This document shows, one piece after another, positions 52,235-62,839 of a DNA stretch of 64,000 nucleotides (the first letter of the stretch is position 1; each line of letters begins with the position of its first letter). The notes under the pieces are model-generated. The model was not told the DNA's origin. It saw only the letters and a list, made by a program, of their open reading frames with translations, and made no database searches. The position numbers and the translations under genes are program-made. The DNA lies in assembly GCF_013114825.1 (NCBI RefSeq), contig NZ_JAAVLX010000004.1:310001-374000 (forward strand), read 5' to 3'. This DNA comes from Bradyrhizobium australiense. Its GTDB lineage: Bacteria > Pseudomonadota > Alphaproteobacteria > Rhizobiales > Xanthobacteraceae.

Positions 52235-53383
52235 CTACCACTTCAACTCCAGCCCCACCGTGCCCTGGTGCGACTGCATTGCGGCCCGGAGTTTGGCGTC
52301 GTAGTTCACGTAGAGCCGCGCGGTATTGGTCAGGCTGAGTGACGCCGAGGCGCCGGCATCGGCGCCATATCGGCTCTCGCCGATACCCTGGAACGTAATA
52401 CTCTGGACCCCTTGGCTGACGGTGATATCAGAGAAATTCTGCACGACATTGTCGACGAACTTGCCGTAGCCCGACAGGTCGAAAATCTTGCCGTCGAAGA
52501 TCCAGTAATGGCCGATCTCCGCACCGGTCAAGAGCCGCGCGCGCTGCACGGTGGCACCCGTCACCGTGACGGGATCGAGGCCACCGATCTCCTGCAGCGA
52601 TCCGGTTCGCGCGCGGACATATTCGAACGCGACCTTGGGCACGACGCGGCCCTGGTCCTTGGACCAGTAATAGCTGATCTCGCTCAACACGCCGTCGAGC
52701 CGCGCATTGTATCCGGCTGTCGCAATCCCGAGCCCCGTATCGCGGCGCGAATTGATGTTGCCGAAGCCGTGCACCACCGCACCGGCCCAGGTCCACGGCC
52801 CGCTATCAACGGAGGCCGTGAAACCAAGCTGAGTTAGGTCAATCGTCGCCGATTGCAGCGCCAGCGGAATGTCGATAGCCGAGCGGCTCTGGTCGACGGA
52901 AAAGCCGATATTGATGCCCGGCGCCACCCGCGCCCCGATCCCGGCCACGCCGCCCCAGGTCTTTCGGCTGTCGCCGACGAAATCGCCAACCGCGCCGTTC
53001 TTGGTCCAGTTCCCGTAACCTTCGAACCAAGTCCGATAGCGCGGTGCTTCCGTGCTCTCGGAGGCGCCGCCGCCACCCGGATTGGTTCGCTGCAGGCGGT
53101 TGAAGCCGTTGCTCGACTGGTTCCCCAGCCGTTCCAGAAAATTGCTGCCGAGGTTGGTCAGTGTCGCGCCCGATGAGACCGTCGAATTGATCACGGTCGG
53201 AGTCGGACTAGGCGTCGGCGAAGGCGTGGGTGTCGGGGTAGGCGTGGGCGTCGGCGATTGCGCCTGCGCGGCGGACGTCACGGCGACGAGAACGAATGCG
53301 ATCGCGGCCACCCGCGCGAGCGCGTGACCGGTTCCGATTTTCCATGCTCGCGAAGGGCACCCTGAGCCGCGCATGCAATCCAT
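52235..53383 (-). CDS. Outer-membrane beta-barrel protein (autotransporter-domain type)
   Basis: This 382-residue protein (ATG 53383) has a signal peptide (ARVAAIAFVLVAVTSAAQA), a Pro-Thr repeat spacer, a linker with NGFNRLQRTNPGGGGAS, then a barrel of about 12 strands: WFEGYGNWTKNGAVGDF, VAGIGARVAPGINIGFSVDQ, YRFDG-like YWIFDGKIFDLSGYGKFV, and the terminal strand GTVGLELKW with final tryptophan. The barrel strands (GARVAPGINIGFSV) match the autotransporter-type C-terminal barrel, but there is no passenger domain. The pattern suggests a barrel anchored with an exposed PT linker. Confidence 0.8.
   Translation of the reverse strand: MDCMRGSGCPSRAWKIGTGHALARVAAIAFVLVAVTSAAQAQSPTPTPTPTPTPSPTPSPTPTVINSTVSSGATLTNLGSNFLERLGNQSSNGFNRLQRTNPGGGGASESTEAPRYRTWFEGYGNWTKNGAVGDFVGDSRKTWGGVAGIGARVAPGINIGFSVDQSRSAIDIPLALQSATIDLTQLGFTASVDSGPWTWAGAVVHGFGNINSRRDTGLGIATAGYNARLDGVLSEISYYWSKDQGRVVPKVAFEYVRARTGSLQEIGGLDPVTVTGATVQRARLLTGAEIGHYWIFDGKIFDLSGYGKFVDNVVQNFSDITVSQGVQSITFQGIGESRYGADAGASASLSLTNTARLYVNYDAKLRAAMQSHQGTVGLELKW
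53198..53264 (-). repeat. Tandem Pro-Thr (PT/PS) codon repeat
   Basis: On the coding strand the spacer reads SPTPTPTPTPTPSPTPSPT, from hexamers close to CCNACN. Such repeats change length by slippage, so strains may differ in the linker. Confidence 0.75.
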
Positions 53384-53724
53384 TCCAAAGGGCGAAGCGC
53401 TAGCCCGAAAAATGCGCAAATGCCGATAAACGTAACGATTTGCCCCCAGTTCGCGCAAAGGGTCAATCGGCGCGCTGCCGAATACGCGCAATTGTGGTTC
53501 GGCTGCCACAGCCCGCGACACCAGGATGATTTGCGAGAGCCCGCCAGAACCTTGCGAACATCCAAATTTCGTGTTGCAATCCCAAGCGCAATCGGATTCA
53601 GGCCGTTCGACTGTGCGTTCGCGAGCAGGAAATCTAGCAGCTACCGGGAAGCCCGTTTGTGGCGTGGCACGTGGAAAACGTGGCCGCGTCTTTTTTATGT
53701 TTAGACCAAACTTGGAGACAGGCG

Positions 53725-53934
53725 ATGGCGATGCACAAGGGCACCGTCAAATGGTTCAACCCCACCAAGGGGTATGGGTTCATCAAGCCGGCGGTCGGCG
53801 AGAAGGACGTGTTCGTCCACATCTCGGCCGTCGAGCGTGCGGGACTCAGCACTCTCAACGAGAACCAGCACATCGAGTACGACCTTGTCGAAAACCGCGG
53901 CAAGACGTCCGCGGAAAACCTCAAGGTCACCTAG
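53725..53934 (+). CDS. Cold-shock-domain protein
   Basis: This 69-residue single CSD protein starts MAMHKGTVKWFNPTKGYGFI, with RNP1 KGYGFI (15-20) and RNP2 VFVHIS (29-34). It binds single-stranded RNA/DNA and melts RNA structures. GGAGACAG before ATG 53725 fixes the start. A strong terminator follows the stop; it is a monocistronic gene. The long untranslated leader is typical of cold-shock genes but I see no clear thermosensor. Confidence 0.94.
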   Translation: MAMHKGTVKWFNPTKGYGFIKPAVGEKDVFVHISAVERAGLSTLNENQHIEYDLVENRGKTSAENLKVT

Positions 53935-53953
53935 ACTTCGTCCACGTTGATAA

Positions 53954-53980
53954 CCCCCGGCATCGCCGGGGGATTTGTTT
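53954..53980. terminator. Rho-independent terminator between csp and the GST-like gene
   Basis: CCCCCGGC pairs perfectly with GCCGGGGG around ATC (53954-53972), followed by ATTTGTTTG. It can serve both convergent genes. Confidence 0.88.
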
Positions 53981-53997
53981 GCGCCCTGCCCTCGAAT

Positions 53998-54729
53998 TCA
54001 GGCCGCCGCCTCGCAGCCAGCGATCTCGCGGAGTTCCGGATAGAATCGCGCGGTCATCCGGCCGACATACCGCCGCAAATTGGCATGGCTTGCGGCCGCC
54101 CGCTGCAAATCCGACTCGAACAGCGGACAAATCGCACTGACCGCGAAGGCGAACATCGTGGCGTCGATGCCCGCGGGCTCCCTGCCCATGAAAAATGGCT
54201 TGTCGCCGAGATAGGCCGCCATCGCGTCGATCGAGCGGATCCCGATCGCGGTGATCTCGTCCTCCGAATGACGGCCGATTCCCTGGCCGTGCAGCGTCTT
54301 GCGCAGGCGGCGGCGGACCATCGAAACGACGACCGGCCGGACCGGCGCCGGCACCCCCTTGAAGAAATTGACCGGGCCTTTGCGGAAATTGTCCTCGATC
54401 ATCCAGCGGAAATAGACGCTGGCCCAGTAGAGATTGTCCTCCGCCATCTTCTCGAACGCCCACGCGATGGCGAGTTGCTCGGCGCTGAGCCCCTGGTCGA
54501 AATCGATTCCGTATTTCTTCTCGAGGTGCCAACGGATCAGCGTGGAGTCGCCGAGCAATTGGCCGTCGTCCTCGATGTAAGGAATCTTGCCCTTAGGTGC
54601 CTTCGAAAAGCTCATCAGCGCTTTCTTGAACGGCAGTTTCGACATCCGCAGCAAGGTCTCGGCCTTGGTCACGAACGGGCTTGCATCGGGAAGACCGAAG
54701 TTGGGCCCGGAGCCATAGAGCGTGATCAT
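53998..54729 (-). CDS. Metaxin-like / glutathione S-transferase-family protein
   Basis: This 243-residue protein has a thioredoxin-like N-terminal domain (ITLYGSGPNFGLPDASPFVTKAETLLRMSKLPF) and a helical C-terminal GST domain (DEITAIGIRSIDAMAAYLGD). PYIEDDGQLLGDSTLIRWHLEK is the GST 'PxLxD ... ES/DS' region. The sequence looks closer to the Faxc/metaxin-like branch than to classical GSTs, which have a Ser/Tyr near residue 10. No substrate is known. Confidence 0.82.
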   Translation of the reverse strand: MITLYGSGPNFGLPDASPFVTKAETLLRMSKLPFKKALMSFSKAPKGKIPYIEDDGQLLGDSTLIRWHLEKKYGIDFDQGLSAEQLAIAWAFEKMAEDNLYWASVYFRWMIEDNFRKGPVNFFKGVPAPVRPVVVSMVRRRLRKTLHGQGIGRHSEDEITAIGIRSIDAMAAYLGDKPFFMGREPAGIDATMFAFAVSAICPLFESDLQRAAASHANLRRYVGRMTARFYPELREIAGCEAAA

Positions 54730-54793
54730 GGAACCCCTCGATGGTTTGCGGAGCGCGGTCGTCGCGCCCTCTCGCGCACACCTGCGGATAATA

Positions 54794-55447
54794 TCAGATC
54801 GTCCGCGGCGAAATCAGGGTGGCATCGCTGTCCGCCCCGCCCGCAATCTTGCAGATGTCGCCTTCGAGGCGAAGCTTTCCGCGCGCAAGCAACCGCAGCG
54901 CCTCGGGATAGATGAGATGCTCGATGCCGAGAATACGCTGCGACAGCGTCTCCGGCGTATCGTCATCGGCCACTGTCACCGCGCCCTGCATCACGATCGG
55001 GCCGGCGTCGGTTTCGGGAATCACGAAGTGCACGGTCGCGCCCGAGATCTTCACCCCGGCGGCGAGCGCCTGGCCGTGCGGATCGAGACCCGGAAAGGAC
55101 GGCAGCAGCGAGGGATGGATGTTGAGCATTTTGCCGTACCAGCGCTGCACGAAATCGGCGGTGAACAGCCGCATGAAACCGCCGAGGCAGATCAACTCGA
55201 CCTGCTTTTCCTCCAGCGCCCGCTGCAGGACAGCTTCAAAGCTCGCGCGATCCTTGCCGAACGGCTTGCTCCCGATGACCACTGTCGGGATGCCGCTTGC
55301 GGCTGCCTTCGCGAGCCCAGGCGCGTCGGCCCGGTTGGAAATGACGACGACGATCTCGGCTGGAAAATCCACGGCCTTAGCCGCGTCGATCAGCGCGGCC
55401 ATGTTCGACCCGCGTCCGGAAATCAGGATGGCGACCCGGCGCTTCAT
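54794..55447 (-). CDS. purN: Phosphoribosylglycinamide formyltransferase
   Basis: This 217-residue enzyme adds the formyl group to GAR in purine synthesis, using 10-formyl-THF. It has [17 protein letters not shown] at the start, [17 protein letters not shown]-like [14 protein letters not shown], and the catalytic block [20 protein letters not shown] with the His and Asp of the family. Start ATG 55447 gives the standard length. Its start overlaps the end of purM by four bases, so the two are translated together. Confidence 0.95.
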   Translation of the reverse strand: MKRRVAILISGRGSNMAALIDAAKAVDFPAEIVVVISNRADAPGLAKAAASGIPTVVIGSKPFGKDRASFEAVLQRALEEKQVELICLGGFMRLFTADFVQRWYGKMLNIHPSLLPSFPGLDPHGQALAAGVKISGATVHFVIPETDAGPIVMQGAVTVADDDTPETLSQRILGIEHLIYPEALRLLARGKLRLEGDICKIAGGADSDATLISPRTI

Positions 55448-56523
55448 TGCGCGAGATCGAGTTGACCGTTGTAGACCACGCGATGTTCGCCCGCTGCCGG
55501 GATCACTTCGCCGAGCAAGGCGACGGTCTCGCCGCTTTCGGTCAAAACGTCTGTCACCTGCTCGACCGCATCCGGCTTGACGATGGCGATCATGCCGATG
55601 CCGCAGTTGAAGGTGCGCAGCAATTCGAGTTCGGCGATGCCGCCCTGCTCCGCCAGCCACTTGAACACCGGCAGCACCGGCAGCCGCGCCAGGTCGATGC
55701 CGACGGCGAGGTGCTTTGGCAGCACGCGCGGGATGTTGTCGGTGAAGCCGCCACCGGTGATGTGGGCGAGCCCCTTGATCGCGCCGGTCTCGCGGATCGC
55801 GCGCAGGCAGGATTTCACATAGAGCCGGGTCGGCGCCAGCAGCGCGCCGCCCAGCGTCATCACCGGCGAGAACGGCGCCGGCGCGTCGAAGGCCACGCGG
55901 GATTGCGCGACGATCTTGCGGACCAGCGAAAAACCGTTGGAATGAATGCCGGACGAAGCCAATCCGATCACGGCGTCGCCTACGGCAATGTCCGCGCTCG
56001 GCAACAGCGTGCCGCGCTCGGCAGCTCCAACCGCAAAGCCTGCGAGGTCGTAATCGCCATCCTTGTAGAGCCCCGGCATTTCAGCGGTCTCGCCGCCGAT
56101 CAGGGCGCAGCCGGATTCGCGGCAGCCCTCGGCAACGCCGGCCACGATGGCCGCCGTAGCCTCGGGATCGAGCTTGCCGCAGGCAAAATAATCGAGGAAG
56201 AACAACGGTTCCGCGCCCTGCACGACGAGGTCATTGACCGACATCGCGACCAGGTCGATGCCGATGCCGCCATGCAGGCCGGTCTCGATCGCAATCTTGA
56301 CCTTGGTGCCGACGCCGTCGGTCGCCGCCACCAGCACCGGGTCCTTAAAACCCGCCGCCTTGAGGTCGAACAACCCGCCAAAACCGCCGATTTCGGCGTC
56401 GGCGCCGGCCCGGGCGGTGGCGCGCACCATCGGCTTGATGAGGTCGACTAGGCGGTTGCCCGCATCGATATCGACGCCCGAATCCGCGTAAGTAAGCCCG
56501 TTTTTGCGGTCGTTCATGCCCAA
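55444..56523 (-). CDS. purM: Phosphoribosylformylglycinamidine cyclo-ligase
   Basis: This 359-residue AIR synthetase closes the imidazole ring. It has the start [21 protein letters not shown], the ATP/Mg loop [52 protein letters not shown] and [17 protein letters not shown]. Length fits the family. It is followed immediately by purN, giving two steps of the same pathway in one operon. Confidence 0.95.
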   Translation of the reverse strand: MGMNDRKNGLTYADSGVDIDAGNRLVDLIKPMVRATARAGADAEIGGFGGLFDLKAAGFKDPVLVAATDGVGTKVKIAIETGLHGGIGIDLVAMSVNDLVVQGAEPLFFLDYFACGKLDPEATAAIVAGVAEGCRESGCALIGGETAEMPGLYKDGDYDLAGFAVGAAERGTLLPSADIAVGDAVIGLASSGIHSNGFSLVRKIVAQSRVAFDAPAPFSPVMTLGGALLAPTRLYVKSCLRAIRETGAIKGLAHITGGGFTDNIPRVLPKHLAVGIDLARLPVLPVFKWLAEQGGIAELELLRTFNCGIGMIAIVKPDAVEQVTDVLTESGETVALLGEVIPAAGEHRVVYNGQLDLAQ

Positions 56524-56665
56524 ATCCAGTATGATGACGGCTGGTTACGAGGAATTCCGCGATCCTGCAATGGCTCGCAAGCGCTTGGCGCATATACTAT
56601 GTAGATAAGAGCCGGCTGTACCCGCCAGGGGCCGGATCGAGGCCGGGAGCCGGGAAGCGACCGAG

Positions 56666-57208
56666 TTGAGCATTCCGAATATCATCACACTGGGGCGCAT
56701 CATCCTGGTGCCAGTCATCGTCTGGGCGATCGTCTCCAGCCAGATGGAGATCGCCTTCGCGATTTTCGTCATTGCAGGGGTCAGCGACGCCGTCGACGGC
56801 TTTCTCGCCAAGCGCTTCAACATGTCGAGTGAACTGGGCGCTCTGCTCGACCCGCTTGCCGACAAGGCGCTTTTGGTTTCGATCTTCGTGGCGCTCGGCA
56901 TCTGGGGTGCGGTGCCGCGCTGGCTCGTCATTCTCGTGGTGTCGCGCGACATCATGATCGTCGCGGCCGTCATCGTGTCATGGCTGTTCGACAAGCCGAT
57001 CCCGATGAAGCCCCTGATGGTATCGAAGCTCAACACGGTGGCGCAGGTGGCGTTCGCGGCGCTGGTGCTGGCGTCGCTCGGTTTCAACTTCAAGCCGGCT
57101 CCCTATGACGTGATCCTGATGGGTTTTGTTACGATCTTTACTTTGGTTTCCGTCTCGCTCTACCTCGTCGAGTGGGTGCGGCACATGAGCACGATCGAAG
57201 CACGCTAG
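56666..57208 (+). CDS. CDP-alcohol phosphatidyltransferase (PgsA-like)
   Basis: This 180-residue membrane enzyme (TTG start 56666) has five to six helices and the CDP-alcohol motif D41-x2-D44-G45-x2-A48-(K49) ... G58-x3-D62-x3-D66, with the usual Arg replaced by Lys. It attaches a phospholipid head group to CDP-diacylglycerol; phosphatidylglycerophosphate synthase is the best guess by size. It precedes hdaA, as in many alphaproteobacteria. Confidence 0.88.
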   Translation: MSIPNIITLGRIILVPVIVWAIVSSQMEIAFAIFVIAGVSDAVDGFLAKRFNMSSELGALLDPLADKALLVSIFVALGIWGAVPRWLVILVVSRDIMIVAAVIVSWLFDKPIPMKPLMVSKLNTVAQVAFAALVLASLGFNFKPAPYDVILMGFVTIFTLVSVSLYLVEWVRHMSTIEAR

Positions 57209-57303
57209 ATTGTTTTGTTTTGACGCGTTTTCTTCACACGAACCGGTGGCCATTTTGCTTGAAAGCGCTATGAAGGCCGCAAGATCCCGGCCTGGAGATT
57301 TGC

Positions 57304-57981
57304 GTGGCAGTTCGCGTTCACCCTCGTCAGCTTGCCTTTGCGCTGCCGCATGCGGAGAGCTTGACGCGCGACAATTTCCTCGAAGGTCCGGCAAATGAAG
57401 CTGCACTCTCGCTGATCGAAAGCTGGCCGGACTGGCCGAACCGCATCATGCTGCTGGCGGGGCCGGAGGGCTCCGGCAAGAGCCATCTCGCCGCGATCTG
57501 GGCCGAACAGGCGGGCGCGCGCTCGATCTCGGCGCATGCGCTTAACGCCGCTGCCGTCCCCGGCGCACTCGCCACCGGCGCACTGGTGGTCGAGGATCTG
57601 AGGCCGGCCGACTTCGACGAACGCGCCTTGTTTCACCTCTTGAACCTGGCGCGCGAGGACGGGGCCTTCGTCCTGATCACGGGGCGCCTTGCACCGGCGG
57701 CGTTCGAGATCGAACTACGCGATCTCCGGTCGCGGCTGCGCGCCGCACCCGTCGTGTCGCTATTGCCGCCGGATGACCTGCTGTTTCGCGGCCTGATCGT
57801 CAAATTCTGCGCGGACCGCCAATTGAGCATCGACGAGACGGTCGTGAGCTACCTCGCCACCCGGATTGAGCGCTCCTATGCCGCCGCCCGCCAGGCGATC
57901 GAGCTCCTGGATACCGAGGCACTGCGGCTCGGCCGGCCGGTGACCCGGGCGCTGGCCGCCGAACTCTTACGCAATGCCTGA
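57304..57981 (+). CDS. hdaA: HdaA, regulator of DnaA activity
   Basis: This 225-residue AAA+ protein has the sliding-clamp motif QLAFALP (9-15), Walker A GPEGSGKSH (53-61), Walker B ALVVEDL (about 96-102) and the sensor-type region LRSRLRAAPVVSLLPPDDLL, then RIERSYAAARQAIELLD at the C-terminus. It lacks the DNA-binding domain of DnaA. HdaA binds the clamp and triggers ATP hydrolysis on DnaA to prevent re-initiation. GTG 57304 is the start. The block pgsA-like, hdaA, ppk, ppx is conserved in alphaproteobacteria. Confidence 0.9.
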   Translation: MAVRVHPRQLAFALPHAESLTRDNFLEGPANEAALSLIESWPDWPNRIMLLAGPEGSGKSHLAAIWAEQAGARSISAHALNAAAVPGALATGALVVEDLRPADFDERALFHLLNLAREDGAFVLITGRLAPAAFEIELRDLRSRLRAAPVVSLLPPDDLLFRGLIVKFCADRQLSIDETVVSYLATRIERSYAAARQAIELLDTEALRLGRPVTRALAAELLRNA

Positions 57982-58113
57982 GGCAACGGCCGTGCTGCGT
58001 CCTGTCACCTTGACGGCGACCGTGAGCGGAACATCAATGTCATTGAAACGTCATCGGCGTATCACATGCTCTGGGCCGCAATCCCTTAGAGTCAGCCCTG
58101 CGCCTCGCCCGAG

Positions 58114-60327
58114 ATGGATCAAAGCCTTATGGAATCGGCACAAGTTCTTGAAATAAAAGAAAAAGAGGCAATTGCCGAGGCTCCGCCCTCGATTGTCACG
58201 AGCCCCGAGCGATTCATCAATCGGGAACTGTCTTGGCTGCATTTCAACCGCCGGGTACTCGAGGAATCGGTCAATCCGGGCCATCCGGTGCTCGAACGGG
58301 TGCGGTTTCTATCGATTTCCGCCAATAACCTTGATGAATTCTTCATGGTCCGCGTCGCCGGCATCAAGGCGCAGGTCCGTGAAGGCATCGCCGAACGCAG
58401 CCCTGACGGCATGACCCCATCGGAGCAGCTCGCGCTTATCAACAAGACGGTTTCGGAACTCGCTTCCGACCAACAGGCCATCTGGCGCGATCTGCGCACC
58501 ACCCTGTCGGATGCCGGCATCAAGCTCGTCGACGGTCACGATTTCACCAAGGCAGAGCGCGGCTGGCTCGAGGATCACTTCCTCCGCAGCATCTTTCCGC
58601 TTTTGACGCCGCTGGCGATCGATCCCGCGCACCCGTTCCCGTTCATCCCCAGCCTCGGCTTCACCATCGCCCTGCAATTGATGCGGACATCCGACGGCAA
58701 GGCGATGAACGCGCTGATCCGCATGCCCGGCAAGATCGACCGCTTCATCCGCATGCCCGCAGGCAAGGACGGCGCCGTGCATCTGATCCCGCTGGAGCAG
58801 GCCACCGGCCTGTTCATCGGCCGCCTGTTCCCCGGCTACACCGTCAAAGGCCAGGGCGCCTTCCGCATTATCAGAGACTCCGAACTCGAAATCGAGGAAG
58901 AGGCCGAAGATCTGGTCCGCCTGTTCGAGACCGCGCTGAAGCGTCGGCGGCGGGGTTCGGTGATCCGGCTGGAGATGGAAGACAAGATGCCGGAAGCGCT
59001 GCGGGCTTTCGTGCAGCAGGCGCTCTCCGCCGCCGACGATGAGGTGTTCCTGGTCGACGGCGTGCTGGCGATGAACGAGCTCTCCCAGCTTACGCGGCTC
59101 GACAGGCCCGATCTCGAATTCATGCCCTATGTACCGCGCCATCCCGAGCGGGTGCGCGACCATGGCGGCGACATCTTCGCCGCGATCCGGCAAAAAGACC
59201 TCATCGTCCATCATCCTTACGAATCATTCGATGTCGTCGTGCAGTTCCTGCAGCAGGCGGCGCGCGACCCTGATGTCGTGGCCATCAAGCAGACGCTCTA
59301 CCGCACCTCGAACAATTCGCCGATCGTACGTACCCTCGCCGAGGCGGCCGAGGCCGGCAAATCGGTGACGGCGCTGATCGAGCTGAAGGCGCGGTTCGAC
59401 GAGGAAGCCAACATCCGCTGGGCGCGCGATCTCGAACGCGCCGGCGTGCAGGTCGTGTACGGCTTTCTCGAACTGAAGACGCACGCCAAGCTGTCCATGG
59501 TGGTACGGCGCGAGGGCGGCAGCCTGACGACTTACGTTCACACCGGCACCGGCAATTATCATCCGGTCACCGCGCGCATTTATACCGACCTCTCCTATTT
59601 CACCTCCGACCCGATCATCGGCCGCGATGCGGCGCGGGTCTTCAACTACATCACCGGTTATGCGGAGCCGAGCGACATCGAGCGGATGGCGGTGTCGCCG
59701 CTGACGCTGCGCAAGCGCATCATCGAACATATCAGGGGCGAGACCAATCACGTCCGGCACGGCAAGCCGGGCGCGATCTGGATGAAAATGAATTCACTGG
59801 TCGACCCTGATATCATCGACGCGCTCTACGAGGCCTCGCAGGCCGGCGTGTCGATCGAACTGGTGGTGCGCGGCATCTGCTGCCTGCGGCCCGGCCTGCC
59901 TGGGCTATCAGACAATATCCGCGTCAAATCTGTGATCGGACGCTTCCTGGAGCATGGCCGCATCTACTGTTTTGGCATGGGGCAAGGCCTGCCCGGCCCG
60001 AAGGCGGCTGTGTATATCTCGTCCGCCGACATGATGCCGCGGAACCTCGATCGCCGCGTCGAAGTCCTCTGTCCATTGCAAAATCCCACGGTACATCAGC
60101 AGGTTCTCGAACAGATCATGGTCGCGAACCTGAAGGATACCGAGCAGAGCTGGCAGTTGTTGCCGGACGGGTCGTCAACGCGTATGAAGGCCGCGAAAGG
60201 CGAAGAGCCGTTCAATCTGCACAATTATTTCATGACGAATCCGAGTCTGTCAGGCCGTGGAAAGTCTCTCAAGGAATCTTCGCCGCGCCGCCTCACGCGC
60301 CGTACCGAGCGTCAGCAATCATCATAA
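58114..60327 (+). CDS. ppk: Polyphosphate kinase 1
   Basis: This 737-residue enzyme makes inorganic polyphosphate from ATP. The phospho-histidine is H457 in [13 protein letters not shown], with the second histidine H476 in HTGTGNYHP, spaced as in E. coli H435/H454. N-terminal [20 protein letters not shown] and the ATP loop region are clear. It starts ATG 58114 after a 132-base gap from hdaA. It is coupled to ppx, which degrades the product. Confidence 0.96.
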   Translation: MDQSLMESAQVLEIKEKEAIAEAPPSIVTSPERFINRELSWLHFNRRVLEESVNPGHPVLERVRFLSISANNLDEFFMVRVAGIKAQVREGIAERSPDGMTPSEQLALINKTVSELASDQQAIWRDLRTTLSDAGIKLVDGHDFTKAERGWLEDHFLRSIFPLLTPLAIDPAHPFPFIPSLGFTIALQLMRTSDGKAMNALIRMPGKIDRFIRMPAGKDGAVHLIPLEQATGLFIGRLFPGYTVKGQGAFRIIRDSELEIEEEAEDLVRLFETALKRRRRGSVIRLEMEDKMPEALRAFVQQALSAADDEVFLVDGVLAMNELSQLTRLDRPDLEFMPYVPRHPERVRDHGGDIFAAIRQKDLIVHHPYESFDVVVQFLQQAARDPDVVAIKQTLYRTSNNSPIVRTLAEAAEAGKSVTALIELKARFDEEANIRWARDLERAGVQVVYGFLELKTHAKLSMVVRREGGSLTTYVHTGTGNYHPVTARIYTDLSYFTSDPIIGRDAARVFNYITGYAEPSDIERMAVSPLTLRKRIIEHIRGETNHVRHGKPGAIWMKMNSLVDPDIIDALYEASQAGVSIELVVRGICCLRPGLPGLSDNIRVKSVIGRFLEHGRIYCFGMGQGLPGPKAAVYISSADMMPRNLDRRVEVLCPLQNPTVHQQVLEQIMVANLKDTEQSWQLLPDGSSTRMKAAKGEEPFNLHNYFMTNPSLSGRGKSLKESSPRRLTRRTERQQSS

Positions 60328-60339
60328 GGGAGCGCGGCT

Positions 60340-61842
60340 GTGAAGCGGCCGCGCAAGCGCGCTTCCAGCGTCGCCGTCATCGACATCGGTTCGAACTCGG
60401 TTCGTCTCGTCGTCTATGAGACGATGGCGCGCAGCCTCGTTACTATCTTCAATGAGAAAGCGCTGTGCGGGCTCGGCCGCGAGGTGCAGAGCACGGGGCT
60501 TTTGGCGGAGGATGCAGTCACCAAGGCGCTGACGGCACTACGGCGATTTCGCGCGCTGTGCCGCATCCAGCAGGTAGGCCGCGTCTTCGCGATCGCCACC
60601 GCCGCCTGCCGCGACGCCAAGAACGGCCCCGACTTCATCGCCAAAGCCGAGCGCATCTGCGGCGCGCCGATTGAGATCCTGTCCGGCCCGCGCGAGGCAA
60701 AACTTTCCGCACTCGGCGTCATCTCCGGCATCCACAATCCAGACGGCATCGTCGGCGATCTCGGCGGCGGTTCGCTCGAGCTGATCGACGTCGAGAAAAA
60801 TCGGGTCCACAGCGGCGTCACGCTGCCGCTGGGAAGCCTGGCGCTGCAGGATCTCTCGCACAAATCCTTGAAGCGCGCCGAGCGCATCGTTCGCAACGAC
60901 CTCGCCGGCGCGGCCCAGCTCAAGGCCGGCCATGGCCGCACCTTCTATGCGGTCGGCGGCACCTGGCGCGCGCTGGCGCGCATTCATATCGTCCAAAGCG
61001 GCTATCCGCTGCGCGTGATGCACGGCTATTCGTTACCTGCGGCCGACGCGCTCGATTTCGCCCGGCGCCTGCGCCGGCTGGCAGCGGCCAACATGCTTGC
61101 CGACATCGAAGTGGTCGCGGATGCCCGGCGTCCGCTGCTCACCTATGCGGCGCTCGTGCTCGAATACATCATCCGCGTCGGCCGGCCGAAGACGATCGTG
61201 TTTTCCACTTTCGGGGTCCGCGAGGGCCTGCTCTACGAGATGCTGCCGCCGCAGGAGCGCGCCAAGGACGGATTCATCTGCGCAGCGCAAACGCTGAACG
61301 GGCTGCTGTCGCGCTCCGCACGTCACGCCGAGGAATTGGTCGCATGGACCGATCGGCTGGTGAGGGTCGTGAAACTGCGTGAGACCGAGGAGGACCGCCG
61401 CCTGCGCCATGCCGCCTGCCTGCTCTCCGACATCGGCTGGCGCGTCCATCCCGATCATCGCGGCGAAGAGACGCTGAGCCTCATCACCAACGGCAATTTC
61501 GGCTCGATCAGCCATCGGGGCCGAGCCTTCGTCGCGCTGTCGGTGTTTTATCGCTATGCGGGCCTAAGCGAGGAAAACGAGCCGTCGACCCAGATCCGCG
61601 AACTGGTGCCGCCGGCCATGGATGAGCGCGCGCGCGTTCTCGGCGCCGCCTTCCGCGTCGCGCATCTGATCTCGGCGGCGCGCACCGGCGTGTTACCCGC
61701 AACGCATTTCCGCAACCGCGGCCGCAAGCTGATGCTGGTGTTCGAGCACCGCATGGTCGATCTCGTCGCCGACCGCGTCGGCAGCCGCTTCAAGCAACTG
61801 GCGCGGCTCGTCGGGCGCGCCGGCTCGATCGTGCGGAGCTGA
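60340..61842 (+). CDS. ppx: Exopolyphosphatase / pppGpp phosphatase (Ppx/GppA)
   Basis: This 500-residue protein has the actin-like ATPase fold of Ppx/GppA: VAVIDIGSNSVRLVVYE at the start, GDLGGGSLELIDVEKNRVH and the C-terminal helical part with LLSDIGWRVHPDHRGEE. It begins with GTG 60340, 12 bases after ppk, so synthesis and breakdown of polyphosphate are in one operon. Some members also remove phosphate from pppGpp. GGGAGC upstream supports the start. Confidence 0.93.
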   Translation: MKRPRKRASSVAVIDIGSNSVRLVVYETMARSLVTIFNEKALCGLGREVQSTGLLAEDAVTKALTALRRFRALCRIQQVGRVFAIATAACRDAKNGPDFIAKAERICGAPIEILSGPREAKLSALGVISGIHNPDGIVGDLGGGSLELIDVEKNRVHSGVTLPLGSLALQDLSHKSLKRAERIVRNDLAGAAQLKAGHGRTFYAVGGTWRALARIHIVQSGYPLRVMHGYSLPAADALDFARRLRRLAAANMLADIEVVADARRPLLTYAALVLEYIIRVGRPKTIVFSTFGVREGLLYEMLPPQERAKDGFICAAQTLNGLLSRSARHAEELVAWTDRLVRVVKLRETEEDRRLRHAACLLSDIGWRVHPDHRGEETLSLITNGNFGSISHRGRAFVALSVFYRYAGLSEENEPSTQIRELVPPAMDERARVLGAAFRVAHLISAARTGVLPATHFRNRGRKLMLVFEHRMVDLVADRVGSRFKQLARLVGRAGSIVRS

Positions 61843-61858
61843 CCGGAAGAAGCCCGCG

Positions 61859-62839
61859 CTATAGCCCGCGCACGAACGCCTCGAGCGCTGCGTTGGTCTC
61901 TTTATGCGCTTCCTGCTGCACCCAATGTCCCATTCCCGGGATAATGGTGGAGCCGCGGAAATCGGAGCAGGCGATCCCCGGTTCGGCGTAAAGGTCGACG
62001 CCCGGGATGAAGGCGCGTACAGGATCGCGCTCTCCGGCGATGAAGGCCGACGGCTGGGTGATACTGCGACCGCTCAATTCGGCCAGCTCGGCGAAGTCGA
62101 AGGTCTGCGCGCGATATCGATTGAGCGGGCCACGAAAGCCGCCGGCCTGAAATGCAGCGATATAGACGGCCAGATCGGTCTCGTTCATCCAGCCTGGAAA
62201 GGGCTGGGGATCGACGAGCCCATCGAGCAGCCTTGCCTCCGGCGGCTTCGGCTCGAGCCACTTGTTGTGGGGCGCCGCCCCAGACAGCGCAAAATAGATC
62301 TTGCGCAGGCCGCTCGCGATGTCCGCTTCCAGCTCCGCCTCCGCGACGCCCTCCTGCTGGAAGTAGATCTGATAAAAGAAGCGGCCCTTGTAGACCGACC
62401 GCGCCAGCTCGATGAAAGGCGCAGGTCCGCGCGGACGGAACGGTACGCTTAGACCGGCCACTGCCCTGATCTTGTCAGGGTGAAGCAGTGCCGTGTGCCA
62501 CACGATGGGCGCACCCCAGTCGTGGCCGAAGAGAACGGCCGGGCCATCTCCCATGTGGTCGATCACGGCAATGACGTCCGAGGCGAGATGACGCAGCGTG
62601 TAGGACGTGATTTCTCTTGGTTTCGAGCTTCGCCCGTAACCGCGCACGTCGAGCGCGGCTACCCGAAAACCCCGAGCCGCGAAGTGCGCGATCTGGTGGC
62701 GCCAAGAGTACCAGAGCTCCGGGAATCCATGCACGCAGACGATCAGCGGGCCCGAGCCGCTGATCGCCACATTAAGTTCGATCGCTCCATTTTGGACGGT
62801 GATAAAGTCCACCGCAGCCTCCCCCACATAGCCCGTCAT
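61859..62839 (-). CDS. Alpha/beta hydrolase of the epoxide hydrolase group
   Basis: This 326-residue protein has HGFPE (37-41), which builds the oxyanion hole, LFGHDWGAP with the nucleophile aspartate D107, and the histidine near 305 in GMGHWVQQE. The Asp nucleophile, not Ser, marks epoxide hydrolase or haloalkane dehalogenase type enzymes, and HGFPELWYSWRHQI is epoxide-hydrolase-like. ATG 62839 (MTGYVGEAAVDFITVQNG) overlaps the stop of the upstream monooxygenase. The two may act in sequence on an epoxidised substrate. Confidence 0.87.
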   Translation of the reverse strand: MTGYVGEAAVDFITVQNGAIELNVAISGSGPLIVCVHGFPELWYSWRHQIAHFAARGFRVAALDVRGYGRSSKPREITSYTLRHLASDVIAVIDHMGDGPAVLFGHDWGAPIVWHTALLHPDKIRAVAGLSVPFRPRGPAPFIELARSVYKGRFFYQIYFQQEGVAEAELEADIASGLRKIYFALSGAAPHNKWLEPKPPEARLLDGLVDPQPFPGWMNETDLAVYIAAFQAGGFRGPLNRYRAQTFDFAELAELSGRSITQPSAFIAGERDPVRAFIPGVDLYAEPGIACSDFRGSTIIPGMGHWVQQEAHKETNAALEAFVRGL

